Assembly (NCBI GenBank): GCA_016869975.1
Contig: VGCZ01000039.1
Span: 1 to 50,870, forward strand
Length of the DNA stretch: 50,870 bases
Source: Alphaproteobacteria bacterium
GTDB taxonomy: Bacteria; Pseudomonadota; Alphaproteobacteria; Reyranellales; Reyranellaceae
Reading direction: 5' to 3'
Shown here: piece after piece, positions 28,525 to 36,253 of the stretch
Numbering within the stretch: position 1 is the stretch's first letter
How the letters are laid out: the number at the start of each line of letters is the position of its first letter
Notes under the pieces: model-generated
Told to the model about the DNA's origin: nothing
The model's input: the letters and a program-made list of their open reading frames with translations, nothing else
The model's database searches: none
Made by a program: the position numbers and the translations under genes

Positions 28525-28545
28525 ATACGCGCGTGCTGGCGCCGA

Positions 28546-29805
28546 TCACTTCAGCGTGGCGATGAAGGCGTTCACCTCTTCCAGCGGGATGTAGCGCTTC
28601 TCGGCGATCGCGCTCGCGGCGAAGGTCCAGATGACGGCCGGAGCGGAGACATCGCCGTTCTTGTCGAACACCAGCGCGCCGGTGGCGCCCTGGAACGACA
28701 CCGGCTTGCCCTGCTTGAGCAGCGCCAGGGCCTTCTTGAAGCCCTCGACGTCGCCGACGATCTTCTCGCCATTGGGATCGGTCACCATCGGCACCTTGGC
28801 GGCGATCTGCGCGCCCGTCGCTTCCTTGCCGGCGGCGTGATAGGCGAGCAGCGCGATCGCCGCGGCGTCGAAGCTGTTGGGCAGGCCTGGCCCGGCCGGC
28901 GGCTTGCCGAACTTGGCCGTATAGGCGGCGACGAAGCCCTTGGCGCTGTCGGTGCGCGGCGTCGAGGTGTCGGTGCCGACGAAGTTCCCCAAGTGCTGCA
29001 TACCGACGGTGTTCTTGAAGTCGTCGGACTTCAGCGAGTTCGCGCCGATCATCTTGTTGGTGCCGCCCAGCGACAGCCATTCGCGCACGACAGCGATGCC
29101 TTCCTTCGGGTAGAGCGCGAGGTAGACGGCGTCGGCCTTGCCGGCGAGCGCCTGGGTGACTTCGGCGCGGTAGCTGGGTTGGCCGTCGGTGATGGCGATC
29201 GAGGCGGTCACCTCGATGCCCGAGGACCGGAACGCCGCCACGGCCAGCCTGCCGAGGTCCTGACCCCAATCGTCGTTCTTGTAGAAGACCGTGACCTTCT
29301 TGTAGCCGGCGTCTTTCGCCGCCATGGCCGCGACGGAGGCCTGAACGCGCGAGGTCGCGAAGGTGCGGAACCACAGGCCCTTCAGCGCGCCCTCGCTGGC
29401 CATCGCCGTCAGCCGCGTGGTCGAGGAGCAGCAGGAAATCTGCATGGTGCCCGCCGGCACGGTAACCGAGGTCAGGATCGGGATGGTAATGCCCGAGGCG
29501 ACCGTGCCGATCAGCAGCCGCGCCTTGTTGACGTCGACCAGCGCCTTGGCGGCGTCGACGCCAACCTTGGCGTCGTTCTGGTCGTCGCGCAGGATCGTCT
29601 CGACCTTGCAGCCATCGACGCCGCCGGCCTCGTTCATCATCTCGGCGACCCACAAGGCCGTGGCGGCGATCGGCTTGCCCCAGTCGATCGACGTCGGATA
29701 GACGACGCCGACATTCACCGAGCACTGCTGGGCGGCGGCGCCGCCGGCTTGCGCCAGGACGGCCAAGGCCGCAGCGGCGACAATTCCCGAAATCCCCCGT
29801 CTCAT
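28546..29805 (-). CDS. livK: Branched-chain amino acid-type ABC transporter, periplasmic receptor
   Basis: 419 residues with a signal peptide (MRRGISGIVAAAALAVLAQA, cleavage near GAAAQQ). The type I periplasmic-binding fold is seen in VNVGVVYPTSIDWGKPIAAT, MMNEAGGVDGCKVETILRDD, ARLLIGTVASGITIPILTSV and KKVTVFYKNDDWGQDLGR. SCCSSTT replaces the usual S-x-A/T ligand contacts, so the ligand may not be Leu/Ile/Val. Start chosen at 29805 because GGGAGA lies 8 bp upstream inside the end of livM. Only 1 bp separates it from the livM stop. Confidence 0.92.
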   Translation of the reverse strand: MRRGISGIVAAAALAVLAQAGGAAAQQCSVNVGVVYPTSIDWGKPIAATALWVAEMMNEAGGVDGCKVETILRDDQNDAKVGVDAAKALVDVNKARLLIGTVASGITIPILTSVTVPAGTMQISCCSSTTRLTAMASEGALKGLWFRTFATSRVQASVAAMAAKDAGYKKVTVFYKNDDWGQDLGRLAVAAFRSSGIEVTASIAITDGQPSYRAEVTQALAGKADAVYLALYPKEGIAVVREWLSLGGTNKMIGANSLKSDDFKNTVGMQHLGNFVGTDTSTPRTDSAKGFVAAYTAKFGKPPAGPGLPNSFDAAAIALLAYHAAGKEATGAQIAAKVPMVTDPNGEKIVGDVEGFKKALALLKQGKPVSFQGATGALVFDKNGDVSAPAVIWTFAASAIAEKRYIPLEEVNAFIATLK

Positions 29806-29806
29806 A

Positions 29807-30745
29807 TCAGCGTCTCCCTTGACCAATTCGCTCCGGCAGAATGCCCTGCGGGCGCCACAAAAGCATCCCGACGATCACCGATCCGATCAGAATGTATTGA
29901 ATCGGCCCGGTGTAAAGCTGCATCGCCTGGGGCGCGAAGGTCGCCAGCGCGAAGCCGCTCGCCGTCCATGCCGCCCAGATCAGAAACGCGCCCAGCACGG
30001 CGCCGCGGTTGTTGCCGGCGCCGCCGACGATCAGCATGGCCCAGACCTGGAAGGTGAGGATCGGTGCCAGGTCCTGCGGGCCGATGAAGGCGTAGAACGC
30101 GACGTACAGGCCACCCGCCGCGCCCATGATCATCGAGCCGATGACGAAGGACTGGAGCCGCAGGCGAACCGGGTTCTTGCCCAGTGAGCGGGCGGCTTCC
30201 TCATCCTCGCGGATGGCGCGCAGCGCCCGGCCATAGGGCGAGCGCACGAGCCGTTCGAGCCCGACATAGACGGCCGCCAGGACCGCCAGCACCAGCGCCA
30301 GAAAGAACAGGCCGTAGAGGAAATTGTCGGCGATGCTCGCCTCGAGCGGGCGGGGAAAGCCGCGCAGGCCCTTGGCGCCGCCGGTCAGCCATTCGGCGTT
30401 GCGCGCGACGCTCTCCAGCGCGACGGCCACGCCAAACGTGGCGATGGCGAGATAGTCGTGTCGCAGCTTCAAGGTCAGCGCGCCGAAGAACCAGGCGAGC
30501 AGTCCGGCGAACAGGATCCCGCCGGCGATCGCGACCGGAAAGGGCAGCAGGAAGCCGCCGAACTGTCCGGGCTCCGGACGGCCGCCCAGCAGCATCGTCA
30601 CATAGGCGCCGGCGCCGAAGAAGGCCGCCACGCCGCCGTTGAACAGGCCGGTGTAGCCCCACTGCAGGTTCAGCCCGAGCACGACGATGGCCAGGATGGC
30701 CGCCATCGTGGCGAAGAAGACCAGGTAGGAGACCACACCGCTCAC
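29807..30745 (-). CDS. livM: Branched-chain amino acid-type ABC permease LivM
   Basis: 312 residues with 8-10 membrane helices. Characteristic LivM sequences are VVLGLNLQWGYTGLFNGGVA, LTLKLRHDYLAIATFGVAVA, YGRALRAIREDEEAARSLGK (the cytoplasmic ATPase-coupling loop) and LIVGGAGNNRGAVLGAFL. It forms the inner-membrane channel with LivH. The start overlaps the livH stop by 4 bp. It should import an amino-acid-like substrate delivered by the adjacent receptor. Confidence 0.95.
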   Translation of the reverse strand: MSGVVSYLVFFATMAAILAIVVLGLNLQWGYTGLFNGGVAAFFGAGAYVTMLLGGRPEPGQFGGFLLPFPVAIAGGILFAGLLAWFFGALTLKLRHDYLAIATFGVAVALESVARNAEWLTGGAKGLRGFPRPLEASIADNFLYGLFFLALVLAVLAAVYVGLERLVRSPYGRALRAIREDEEAARSLGKNPVRLRLQSFVIGSMIMGAAGGLYVAFYAFIGPQDLAPILTFQVWAMLIVGGAGNNRGAVLGAFLIWAAWTASGFALATFAPQAMQLYTGPIQYILIGSVIVGMLLWRPQGILPERIGQGRR

Positions 30746-31656
30746 GCCTGGTCCTCGCCGAACAGCCCGTGCGGGCGCAGCAGCAGCACGGCGAGGATGA
30801 TCAGGAACGGCATCGCCGGCACATAGCCCGACGGCAGCACCGCCAGCGAGAGCGCGGATGCGACGCCGACCAGGAAGCCGCCCAGCACGGCGCCATAGAC
30901 GCTGCCGATGCCGCCGACGATGGTGGCGGCGAAGACTGGCAGCAGGAAATTGTGCCCGAGCGCCGGCGAGAGATGGTTGGTCAGGGTGTAGAAAACGCCG
31001 GCCGCCGCGGAGAACGCGCCGCCGATCAGCCAGACCGAGACGATCATCGTCGACAACCGAACGCCGGCGACCTGCGCCAGGTTGGGATTCTCCGCCACGG
31101 CGCGGAGCGCGAAGCCGAACGCGGTGCGCGTGAGCACGATGTGGAACGCGGCCATCAGCGCCAGGGCGGCGATCAGCACGAAGACCTGGTCGGCTTTGAC
31201 GAGGATCAGCGGGTCGGTGCTGAGCACCGTCGCGAAGGCGATGTCCTTGGAGAAGAGCTTCGCGTCGTGGCCGAAGGCGAGCGTGATGGCGTTGCGCACG
31301 ATCAGGGCGACGCCGAAGCTGGCGAACACCATCGACAGCGCGTCGGCTTTGGCACGGATGCGCCGGAAGATCAGCCAGTCCAGAAGAACGGCCGACGCGC
31401 CGGTGATCGCCATGGCCAGAAGCGTGGCCAGCGCCAGCGAGGCGGACAGCGTCAGTGGCTTGAACGCACTCGCCAGTACAGGGGCGAGCGCCGCCAGGAC
31501 CTTGTCGAACACCAGTGCGGCATAGGCGCCGATCGCCAGCAGCTCCGCATAGGCGAAGTTGGCGAAGCGCAGCATGTGCATGACCATGGTCAGGCCGATC
31601 GCGCCCAGCGAGATGACCGCGCCGGTCAGCACGCCGTCGAGCACGTTCTGGATCAT
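30742..31656 (-). CDS. livH: Branched-chain amino acid-type ABC permease LivH
   Basis: 304 residues. It starts MIQNVLDGVLTGAVISLGAI and continues with IGLTMVMHMLRFANFAYAEL, a LivH hallmark. Later segments TAFGFALRAVAENPNLAQVA (coupling loop) and FAATIVGGIGSVYGAVLGGF confirm it. Roughly eight membrane helices. Start taken at the ATG at 31656, whose ATGA overlaps the stop of livF; a longer reading into livF lacks hydrophobic character. Partner of LivM in the inner-membrane pore. Confidence 0.95.
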   Translation of the reverse strand: MIQNVLDGVLTGAVISLGAIGLTMVMHMLRFANFAYAELLAIGAYAALVFDKVLAALAPVLASAFKPLTLSASLALATLLAMAITGASAVLLDWLIFRRIRAKADALSMVFASFGVALIVRNAITLAFGHDAKLFSKDIAFATVLSTDPLILVKADQVFVLIAALALMAAFHIVLTRTAFGFALRAVAENPNLAQVAGVRLSTMIVSVWLIGGAFSAAAGVFYTLTNHLSPALGHNFLLPVFAATIVGGIGSVYGAVLGGFLVGVASALSLAVLPSGYVPAMPFLIILAVLLLRPHGLFGEDQA

Positions 31657-32378
31657 GCCGCGCTCATCCGCTTGCCGCCGAGATAGATCTCGCCGACCAC
31701 GGGATCGGCCAGGATGGCGGCAGCCGGCCCGTCCAGCTGGTTGCGTCCCTCCGCCAGGATGTAGCAATGGTCGGCGACGCCAAGCGCCTGTTTCACGTTC
31801 TGCTCGACCAGTAGCACCGTCACGTCCTGCCGGGTCAGCGACCGGGCGAGGGCGAGGACCTCCGCCGCGATCTTGGGCGACAGGCCGGCGGAGGGCTCGT
31901 CCATCAGGACGACGCGCGGGCGCGGCGCCAGCGCCATGGCGATCGCCAGCATCTGTCGCTGCCCGCCGGACAAAGAGCCCGCGCGGTCGGCTCGCTTCTG
32001 CGCCAGCGCCGGGAACAGCACGAACAGCTCCGCCATCCGCGCCTGCTTCTCGGGCACGCGCCGCAACACGAGGGCGAGGTTCTCGCGGACGCTGAGGTGC
32101 CGGAAGATGTTGTCGGTCTGCGGCACGTAGGACAGGCCGAGCGCGCCCATCTGGTCCGGGCGGATGCCGGCGATGTCCTGGCCATCGAGCAGCACGCGCC
32201 CGCTCGTCACGGGCACGAGCCCGGCGACCGCCTTGATCAGCGTGGACTTGCCGGCGCCGTTGGGCCCGATGATCACGGTGAGCTTGGCGCGTTCGGCGAC
32301 GAGGTCGACCTGCCGGAGGATCGGCAGATCGCGGACGTAGCCCGCCTCCAGCGCCTCGATCGTCAGCGCCGCCGTCAT
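31653..32378 (-). CDS. livF: Branched-chain amino acid-type ABC ATPase LivF
   Basis: 241 residues, a complete ABC ATPase: Walker A GPNGAGKST, Q-loop YVPQTDNIF, signature LSGGQRQMLAIAMAL, Walker B RVVLMDEPSAGLSP and the switch His-position region VTVLLVEQNVKQAL. The size and VEQN motif identify the LivF subgroup. Start at ATG 32378, coupled to the livG stop by a 4-bp overlap. It hydrolyses ATP on the cytoplasmic face together with LivG. Confidence 0.95.
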   Translation of the reverse strand: MTAALTIEALEAGYVRDLPILRQVDLVAERAKLTVIIGPNGAGKSTLIKAVAGLVPVTSGRVLLDGQDIAGIRPDQMGALGLSYVPQTDNIFRHLSVRENLALVLRRVPEKQARMAELFVLFPALAQKRADRAGSLSGGQRQMLAIAMALAPRPRVVLMDEPSAGLSPKIAAEVLALARSLTRQDVTVLLVEQNVKQALGVADHCYILAEGRNQLDGPAAAILADPVVGEIYLGGKRMSAA

Positions 32379-33142
32379 GCGGCGGTCCCGAGATAGGCGT
32401 CGAGCAGCAATGGGTCGGCCTGGGCCTCGGCGACCGTGCCCTGGAAGACGACGCGCCCCTCGGCCAGGGCGATCACTGGATCGCAATGGCGCATGACGAA
32501 ATCCATGTCGTGCTCGATGATCACGAAGGTCACGCCACGCCGGTTCAGCTCTTCGATGCGCTCGACCAGGATTCGGGCGAGCGACGGGTTCACGCCGGCG
32601 GCCGGTTCGTCGAGCAGGATCACATCGGGGTCGCCCATCAGCGCGCGGGCGAGTTCCAAGAGCTTCATCTGACCGCCGGAGATCTTGCCGGCGGGATGAT
32701 CGGCCAGCGCGCCCAGTGTCACGAAATCGAGAATGTCCCGCGCCTTGTCGCGGATGCGCGCTTCCTCGGCGGCCACTCGTCCGCGTCGGAACAAGGCACC
32801 GACGACGGTTTCCCCGGTCTGCTTCGGTGGCGCCAGCAGCACGTTGTCGAGCACGCTCATGCGACGGAATGGCCGCGGAATCTGGAAGGTGCGTGCCAGG
32901 CCGCGCGCGAACAGCGCGTCCGACGACAGGCCGGTGACGTCGGCGCCACTCAGCGTCACGGTCCCTTTCGTCGGCTTCAGTGCGCCGGCCACCATGTTGA
33001 ACAGGGTAGTCTTGCCGGCGCCGTTGGGCCCGATCAGGCCGGTGATGCTCTTGCGCTGGATGTCGAGCGAGACGGAGTTAACCGCACGCAACGCGCCGAA
33101 ATCCCGCGTCAAGCCGCGAAGCGACAGCACCACCTCGCTCAC
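32375..33142 (-). CDS. livG: Branched-chain amino acid-type ABC ATPase LivG
   Basis: 255 residues from a GTG start (33140-33142). Walker A GPNGAGKTTLFN, the LivG-specific stretch GLARTFQIPRPFRRMSVLDN, signature ISGGQMKLLELARAL, Walker B DVILLDEPAAGVNP and VTFVIIEHDMDFVM are all present. Paired with LivF. It lies 106 bp downstream of the aldo/keto reductase gene; that gap holds a family A palindrome, so livG could also have its own promoter. Confidence 0.95.
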   Translation of the reverse strand: MSEVVLSLRGLTRDFGALRAVNSVSLDIQRKSITGLIGPNGAGKTTLFNMVAGALKPTKGTVTLSGADVTGLSSDALFARGLARTFQIPRPFRRMSVLDNVLLAPPKQTGETVVGALFRRGRVAAEEARIRDKARDILDFVTLGALADHPAGKISGGQMKLLELARALMGDPDVILLDEPAAGVNPSLARILVERIEELNRRGVTFVIIEHDMDFVMRHCDPVIALAEGRVVFQGTVAEAQADPLLLDAYLGTAA

Positions 33143-33183
33143 GCGACACCTGTGACCGACCCAGGGCGATCGCACGCGGGTGT

Positions 33184-33217
33184 CTTCCCGTCTCTCCGCC
33201 TTCGCGGGGAGAGGGAA
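33184..33217. repeat. Dispersed palindrome, family A (imperfect copy)
   Basis: TTCCCGTCTCTCCGC - CTTC - GCGGGGAGAGGGAA; the left arm is imperfect. It is followed by CATGAGGTCGGGGTG, a tail also seen in shortened form after the copy at 49779. Located in the gap between the aldo/keto reductase gene and livG. Confidence 0.65.
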
Positions 33218-33248
33218 AACTCCTCGGCATGAGGTCGGGGTGCGCCGA

Positions 33249-34322
33249 TCACGAACCCAAGACCTTGTCGTTCGGATTGGCGTTGAGGTTGTATTTCATG
33301 ATCCGTCCATGCCGTCCGGATCGATCGCCCTCCAGGCCGTAGACCGGGCCATGAGGCCCGCCCGCCTGCGCCAGGATGCCCGCGATGGCGGCCCTGTCGG
33401 CGTCGTCGAGCGCGAGCCGGAACACCTCCAGCGTCTGTGGCAGGTGGCGGGCATAGCGCGCGCCGACGATCGCGGCGGCGACTTGCGGCTGATCGAGCAC
33501 CCAGCGGGTGGCGACCGACGACAGCGCCACGCCATGCTTCTCGCCGATCGACTTGAGTGTCGCGAGAAGCGACTGGAACAGCTCCCACGAGCCGAACTCA
33601 TCAATGATCAGCCGGTACTTCACCAGGCTGCGGTTCGCGAAGGCGTAGCCGGGATCGGGTCGGCCGAGCCAGTGCTCGGTGAGAAAGCCGCCGGCCAAGG
33701 TGCCGTAGCAAAGGATCTGCACGCCGCGCCGGGCGCACCACCGGGCGAAAGCGCCCGCCGGGCGCCGGTCGAGTAGCGAATACTGGACCTGCGCCGAGGC
33801 CACGTCGTAGCCCGCGTCGATGAAGCGGTCCATCGCCGGCTCGGCCCAGTTGGTGACACCGAGCGTGGCGATCTTGCCCTTGCGCTGGCAGTCCTTGAGC
33901 ACGGCGAGCGCGCCCACGGGATCGCCGCGGCTCATGTCCCACCAGAAGAACTGCACCAGCGGCAAGCGTTCGATCTTCAGGCGGTGCAGGGACCGATCGA
34001 CGATCGCCTCGATCTCGTCGGCGCGGATGTCGTCGAGCCGGCCGAGATCCGGCACCAGCTTGGTGTGGACCACGACGCGGTCCGCGACCGCCGCGCCCCG
34101 GCGATCGCGGACATCGGCGGTGAAGGCGCCGATCATGTCCTCGACGCCCTTGTAGATGTCGGCGCAGTCGAAGGTGGTGATGCCGGCGTCGAGAAACGCC
34201 TCCATATCGGCGATCGCCTGCGCGGGGCGAACCTCGCCGTGATCGCCTGCGAGCTGCCAGCCGCCCTTGATGATCCGGGAGATGCGATGGCCGGGGCGGA
34301 GATCGGCGGTCTCGATCGTCAT
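33249..34322 (-). CDS. Aldo/keto reductase with a substituted catalytic His
   Basis: 357 residues of AKR fold. Asp52 and Tyr57 lie in FDCADIYKGVE and Lys88 in VVVHTKLVPD, three of the four catalytic residues. The fourth, His, is Phe126 in LVQFFWWD, where the paralogue at 34.8 kb has QFHWW. NADPH-binding residues near the C-terminus (VAAAIVGARYARHLPQTLE) are kept. Start at ATG 34322, coupled by a 4-bp overlap to the TIGR04076-like gene. Loss of the His points to altered chemistry, perhaps reduction or dehydration of an unusual substrate. Part of the LIV operon. Confidence 0.88.
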   Translation of the reverse strand: MTIETADLRPGHRISRIIKGGWQLAGDHGEVRPAQAIADMEAFLDAGITTFDCADIYKGVEDMIGAFTADVRDRRGAAVADRVVVHTKLVPDLGRLDDIRADEIEAIVDRSLHRLKIERLPLVQFFWWDMSRGDPVGALAVLKDCQRKGKIATLGVTNWAEPAMDRFIDAGYDVASAQVQYSLLDRRPAGAFARWCARRGVQILCYGTLAGGFLTEHWLGRPDPGYAFANRSLVKYRLIIDEFGSWELFQSLLATLKSIGEKHGVALSSVATRWVLDQPQVAAAIVGARYARHLPQTLEVFRLALDDADRAAIAGILAQAGGPHGPVYGLEGDRSGRHGRIMKYNLNANPNDKVLGS

Positions 34323-34696
34323 TTCTTCTCTTCGCGCCAATAGGGTGTGCCGCGTGATTCAGGCAGGCCGGTGGTCGCGGCGTGAGCAAACCAGCGCCGC
34401 CCCTCGCGCACGATCCGGAAGCGCCCGCCACAATGCGGATCGGCGCAGGCGACCTCGGCGTCGGTCGACATCCAGTCGTCGGGATCGGTGTCGCGCTGAC
34501 GCGCCGGCAGCAGCGGCAGGACCGCGGCCAGCGCGTACATCGAGACCTTCGTTTGCCCGGCCTCGAACACCAGGTTCTCGCCGATCACCCTGAAATACTC
34601 GCCCTCGACATGCCGGCAGACCGGCGTGCGCCCATCGAGCACCGTCTCCACCCTGAGGTCATAGAGCCAAAATCCCCGTTCGCCGTCGCGTTCCAT
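34319..34696 (-). CDS. TIGR04076-like small Cys protein
   Basis: 125 residues. Recognisable conserved stretches are WLYDLRVETVLDGRTPVCRH, VEGEYFRVIGENLVFEAGQ, SMYALAAVLPLLPARQR and DDWMSTDAEVACADPHCGGR. Together they resemble the uncharacterised TIGR04076 family as I know it. Three Cys residues (near 26, 84 and 89) could bind metal. No signal peptide. First gene of the minus-strand LIV operon; its stop overlaps the start of the aldo/keto reductase gene. Function unknown; the tight coupling suggests the two products work together. Confidence 0.7.
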   Translation of the reverse strand: MERDGERGFWLYDLRVETVLDGRTPVCRHVEGEYFRVIGENLVFEAGQTKVSMYALAAVLPLLPARQRDTDPDDWMSTDAEVACADPHCGGRFRIVREGRRWFAHAATTGLPESRGTPYWREEKK

Positions 34697-34774
34697 GCCC
34701 CGACTTTCCGATCCTGATGACTTCCACCGTCACTGGCTCCAGTATGACGCTTACCTGAACCCGATCATCAACGC
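34697..34774. promoter_or_regulatory. 78-bp divergent promoter region of the LIV/AKR locus
   Basis: The region separates the TIGR04076-led minus-strand operon from the plus-strand AKR-RidA fusion and must hold at least one promoter for each. I see no convincing palindromic operator or -35/-10 pair. Shared control is likely from the short spacing. Confidence 0.45.
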
Positions 34775-36253
34775 ATGTCCCCAATATCCGAACGTACCCG
34801 TCTGACCGACAATCTGGAAATTTCACGAGTCCTGACCGGCCTGTGGCAGGTGGCGGATATCGAGAAGGACGGCAGGACGATCGATCCCGACGTAGGCGCG
34901 GACTATCTCGCGGCCTATGTCGCCGAAGGTCTCGACACCTTCGACATGGCCGATCACTACGGCAGCGCCGAGCTCATCGCCGGCCGGCTGCTGTCGCGCG
35001 ACGGCGCGCGTCGTCCGCTCGCTTTCACCAAGTGGTGCCCGTCGCCGGGGCCGATGACCGCCGCCATCGTGCGCGCGGGCGTTCAGGAGCGCCTCGAGCG
35101 GCTGGGCGTCGAGCGGATCGACCTGCTGCAGTTCCACTGGTGGACCTTCGAGCATCCGGCCTGGCTTGACGCCCTGCACGAGCTGGCGCGGCTGCGTCAG
35201 GAGGGCCTGATCGGCGAGCTGGGTGTCACCAACTTCGACGCCGCCCATTTCAACCTGGCGATCTGCGACGGCGTGCCGCTGCGCACCAACCAGGTGAGCT
35301 TCTCGCTGATGGACCGGCGGGCCGCCGGCGAGCTGGCCGATGTCTGCGAGCGGCACGGTGCCTGGTTGCTCGCCTACGGCACGCTCAATGGCGGCTTCCT
35401 GTCGGAGCGCTGGCTCGAACGGGCGGAGCCCGCCGACGTCACCGACTGGTCGAAGATGAAATACGGCCGCTTCATCGCGGCCGCCGGCGGCTGGCGGGCG
35501 TTCCAGACCGTGTTGCGCGCGGCCGCGGAGATCGCGCGCAAGCATCGCGTGTCGATCGCCAATGTCGCGACGCGCTGGGTGCTGGAGCAGCGCCGTGTCG
35601 CGGGCATCATCATCGGCGCGCGGCTCGGCGAGACGATGCACGCGGCCGACAACAAGCGGCTGTTCTCCTTCGCGCTGGACGCCGAGGACCGCGCGCTGCT
35701 CGAGGACGCCTTCGCCGCGACCCAGCCGATTCCCGGCGATTGCGGCGACGAATACCGCCGGCCGCCGTTCCTGACCGCCTCGGGCGATCTGTCCCATCAC
35801 CTCTCCGAGGTGGACAAGCCGTTCCAGCGCCAGCCTGCCGGGCGCGGCGCCGAGCGCGTGCTGACCGGATCGTCCTGGGAGGACATCGCCGGCTATTGCC
35901 GCGCACAGCGCATCGGCGATCGCATCCTGGTGTCGGGCACTACGGCGATCGCCGGCCTGTCCCGAGCGGTGGCGCCCAAGGACGCCGGCGCGCAGACCAC
36001 CTACATACTCGACCGTATCGTGGCGTCCGTCGTGTCGCTGGGCGGGCGCGTCGAGGACATCGCGCGCACGCGCATCTACATCACCGACGAGGCCGACGTG
36101 CTGGCGATCTCGCGCGCGCACGGACGCGTACTGGGCGACATCAAGCCAGCCAACACACTGATCCGCGTCGCCGGCCTCATCGGCGACCACCGCGTCGAGA
36201 TCGAGGCCGAGGCGATCGTTCGGCCGCCACGAACCGGCGATAGTCGACGCTAA
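34775..36253 (+). CDS. Aldo/keto reductase-RidA (YjgF/UK114) fusion protein
   Basis: 492 residues. Residues 1-345 are an aldo/keto reductase with the full tetrad: Asp57 and Tyr62 (FDMADHYGSAE), Lys86 (FTKWCP), His121 (LLQFHWW). From about 365 a RidA-like domain follows: AGYCRAQRIGDRILVSGTTA, ARTRIYITDEADVLAISRAH and VEIEAEAIV. The position of the RidA catalytic Arg (PARS in E. coli RidA) reads KPANTLIRV, so enamine deamination by the classic mechanism is doubtful. Fusion puts carbonyl reduction next to a ligand-binding trimer domain. It diverges from the LIV operon, whose own AKR is a paralogue. Confidence 0.9.
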   Translation: MSPISERTRLTDNLEISRVLTGLWQVADIEKDGRTIDPDVGADYLAAYVAEGLDTFDMADHYGSAELIAGRLLSRDGARRPLAFTKWCPSPGPMTAAIVRAGVQERLERLGVERIDLLQFHWWTFEHPAWLDALHELARLRQEGLIGELGVTNFDAAHFNLAICDGVPLRTNQVSFSLMDRRAAGELADVCERHGAWLLAYGTLNGGFLSERWLERAEPADVTDWSKMKYGRFIAAAGGWRAFQTVLRAAAEIARKHRVSIANVATRWVLEQRRVAGIIIGARLGETMHAADNKRLFSFALDAEDRALLEDAFAATQPIPGDCGDEYRRPPFLTASGDLSHHLSEVDKPFQRQPAGRGAERVLTGSSWEDIAGYCRAQRIGDRILVSGTTAIAGLSRAVAPKDAGAQTTYILDRIVASVVSLGGRVEDIARTRIYITDEADVLAISRAHGRVLGDIKPANTLIRVAGLIGDHRVEIEAEAIVRPPRTGDSRR

